Shown here piece by piece: positions 62,201 to 64,000 of a DNA stretch of 64,000 nucleotides. Made by a program: the position numbers and the translations under genes. The notes under the pieces are model-generated. The model ran no database searches. It had not been told where the DNA came from and saw only the letters and a program-made list of their open reading frames with translations. This DNA is from Lepisosteus oculatus (lineage: Eukaryota > Chordata > Actinopteri > Semionotiformes > Lepisosteidae): positions 2,654,501 to 2,718,500 of the forward strand of contig NC_090714.1 of NCBI RefSeq assembly GCF_040954835.1, given 5' to 3'. Each line of letters opens with the position of its first letter. Position 1 is the stretch's first letter.

Positions 62201-63351
62201 AGCTCAGTGCTTCGAGAACAGCTTCCAGCAAGTGCAATGATTTGTAGCTGAGCGCTCTTTTGTTTTTGTTTTTCTTGCTGGAATGTTTCTATTCACAATA
62301 GACAATATACATGTGTGACAGCAGTACTTTGACTGATAACATGGCTCCATGACCACTAATATAAATCTCAATATTTTTGCAACAGAGTTGGCTAATGGAT
62401 TCTTCAGCTCACCTGCATCTTCTCCCTAGAAGGTCACACCAGCTTCCCTTTGCTCTATGACAATGCTATTTTCTGTCAATAGTCTGGCCCCCTTTTTGTT
62501 GGCCTTCAGCTATCTAATCTAGATTTTCCTCTGGAGAAAGCAAATGTTTGACAGTGAGATTAGTAGATTATAGTACTCAGAAATGTATATATTGAAAAAC
62601 CTGAAAGGCCTTTTTACCAATATTTCCAAAAGTGTAAAACAACTGATGGTACAATAGACTCCACATTTATTCGTACTGTTGATGAACTGTAACCTAAAGA
62701 TGATTTAGCAAATAAATGCAGGTGAAAATAACAAGTTTTCAACATATAAAAAAATAAAATGAAATCCTCTAATGCTTTGTGATGCCGTAGTTGCTCAAAG
62801 CCTTGAATGCTTATAAGAGCTTTCACAAGCAACCTCGATTGGGTTATTAAAAAGGGCTGAACACAGAAGCAAAAGACTTGCTTCCAGATCATCATGGGGG
62901 GGTGCAGTTTTGCAAAGATCTATAATGAAACATTTAAGGCCCCAACAATACAGCTGTTCAAATTCTGTAAAACACCCCATTTTTCATCTGTGGGATCTAT
63001 TATCCAGTCATAATGTGATGGTGGGAGGATACAGAAAGGGGGTGTCCCCCTGGCCACTCCACTCCCATGACTGGTGTGACTGTGGCAGAGTTTCACGGCA
63101 GCATTCTGGGACAGTCTCACCCCAAGTATGATTAACACAACAAGAGTGAAGCTCATGTAACAAAAAAAAATATCAACTTCCTGTGCAGAACCAAATTGGG
63201 GTTTATTTGCATCCCCTGTCTTAGTTAGAAATTGTTTTACAAAGTAATTGGGGGTGTTTTAGTCAAAAACCCGTATCGAGAAACTGAGCCTGGATTGCAT
63301 ATTGGCAATGTGCATCTAAGTCAATTACCAAAATGGTAAGAGAGCATCAGT
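59260..63351. other. Presumed first intron of the right-hand gene
   Basis: CpG stays moderately high to about 59.7 kb, then falls. An (AC)n(AT)n microsatellite lies at about 59935-59960. The 114-codon reverse frame at 59919-60263 overlaps it and has no known domain. No coding exon was recognised before the window ends. Confidence 0.35.
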
Positions 63352-63515
63352 GTTCTAGGTTGGCCATCAGAGTTTCTAAAGGAACATTTATGGAATAAGC
63401 TGGAGACAGCAGACCTCTAGTACAGACCACATCTGGTAGAACTAAAGAGGTTCTGCTCGGAGGAGTGGTCAAACACCCTCTTAAAGTACTCAAGGGTATT
63501 AAAAGGCTCCCCCTT
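63352..63515 (+). pseudogene. C-terminal remnant of a Tc1/mariner-type transposase
   Basis: One frame gives VLGWPSEFLKEHLWNKLETA, a stop, then YRPHLVELKRFCSEEWSNT. This resembles the final catalytic block of Tc1-type transposases (a VLEWPS...P-x-EHLWN pattern ending in EEW), with a small deletion between WPS and EHLW. The last catalytic Glu (of EHLW) is present; the rest of the gene is not seen. Confidence 0.6.
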
Positions 63516-63640
63516 CTGAAGATTGTCATATTGATTACTGGTAATATGAACCAGTGTTTTAAAGAAGAGCATGTATAGTTTTCAACTTGCCTCAGTCAAA
63601 CACTAAATACCCACTTTTGAATGAATACATTTGGAAGCTG

Positions 63641-63880
63641 CTAAGAACATAAGAAATTACAAACAGAGGGCCCATTCACCCCATCTAGCCTGTTTAATAG
63701 TTAAATGATCGAAGTCATCTCTGACTTTTTACAAGATTGTCTTCAACACTGTGGCTGGGTAAAGAAGTGCCTTCTGTTCTCAGCTTTATATGTACTTCCA
63801 CACAGGTTGCATTAAATACCATTGGCATATAAAGTATATACCCATGCATACATCTCTAGAAAATAAATGCCAGATGAAAG
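63641..63880 (-). mobile_element. CR1/L2-like LINE fragment at the window edge
   Basis: The + strand has AAGAACATAAGAAATTACAA, GGGCCCATTCACCCCATCTA, GCTGGGTAAAGAAGTGCCTT and CTGTTCTCAGCTTTATATGT, in the same order and orientation as the copies at 23.0 and 29.1 kb. Confidence 0.65.
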
Positions 63881-64000
63881 AGGATATACCACTCAAGAAT
63901 AACCGATAACTAGGCTCCTCTTAAGCATTTTTAGGTGCAGTTTAACTGGCCTGAGCCTTAAACCTGATTAACAATCCCTGATATATAACATTGACAGGCT

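Overview
The window reads as nuclear DNA of a ray-finned fish. It is AT-rich and CpG-poor, intergenic or intronic sequence makes up almost all of it, and it carries V-SINE-type tRNA-derived SINEs, Tc1/mariner remnants and CR1/L2-like LINE fragments. The repeat mix would suit a non-teleost fish such as gar, bowfin or sturgeon, but that is inference. Nothing is bacterial, plasmid-like or phage-like. Most open frames of 60-140 codons are chance frames or lie inside decayed repeats.

Only two protein-coding pieces are well supported. The first is an intact single-exon gene on the + strand (40060-40911). It encodes a 283-residue, eight-helix MARVEL-type membrane protein of the myeloid-associated differentiation marker (MYADM) family, sits in the most CpG-dense block of the window, and has a probable 3' UTR of about 2 kb with a V-SINE in it. 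The second is a first coding exon on the - strand (31184-30931). It has a signal peptide, an LRRNT cysteine cap and a consensus GTAAGT donor, and begins a secreted or membrane leucine-rich-repeat protein whose other exons I could not find. Two minute upstream ORFs lie just before its ATG. A CpG-dense block at 58.6-59.3 kb looks like the promoter and non-coding first exon of a + strand gene leaving the window to the right.

Layout: 1-30.9 kb, repeats and probably the intron or downstream flank of the LRR gene, including a broken Tc1 transposon with a SINE nested in it (12.5-14.3 kb); 30.9-31.2 kb, LRR exon 1 and its leader; 31.2-39.9 kb, intergenic with SINE and LINE fragments; 39.9-42.9 kb, the MYADM-like gene; 43-58.5 kb, intergenic, with a 13-bp perfect hairpin (44.5 kb), a 24-bp minisatellite (46.7 kb), a 129-bp palindrome next to a Tc1 fragment (47.2-47.9 kb) and a LINE reverse-transcriptase fragment (54 kb); 58.6-64 kb, the CpG-rich candidate promoter, then its presumed first intron, with Tc1 and LINE fragments at the end. 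The genes do not form a pathway; they are ordinary neighbours in a sparse vertebrate region. I found no convincing undescribed system. The least explained signals are the strong excess of the heptamer TACTGTA/TACAGTA across the window, the long palindrome at 47.2 kb and the start-stop uORF before the LRR gene.
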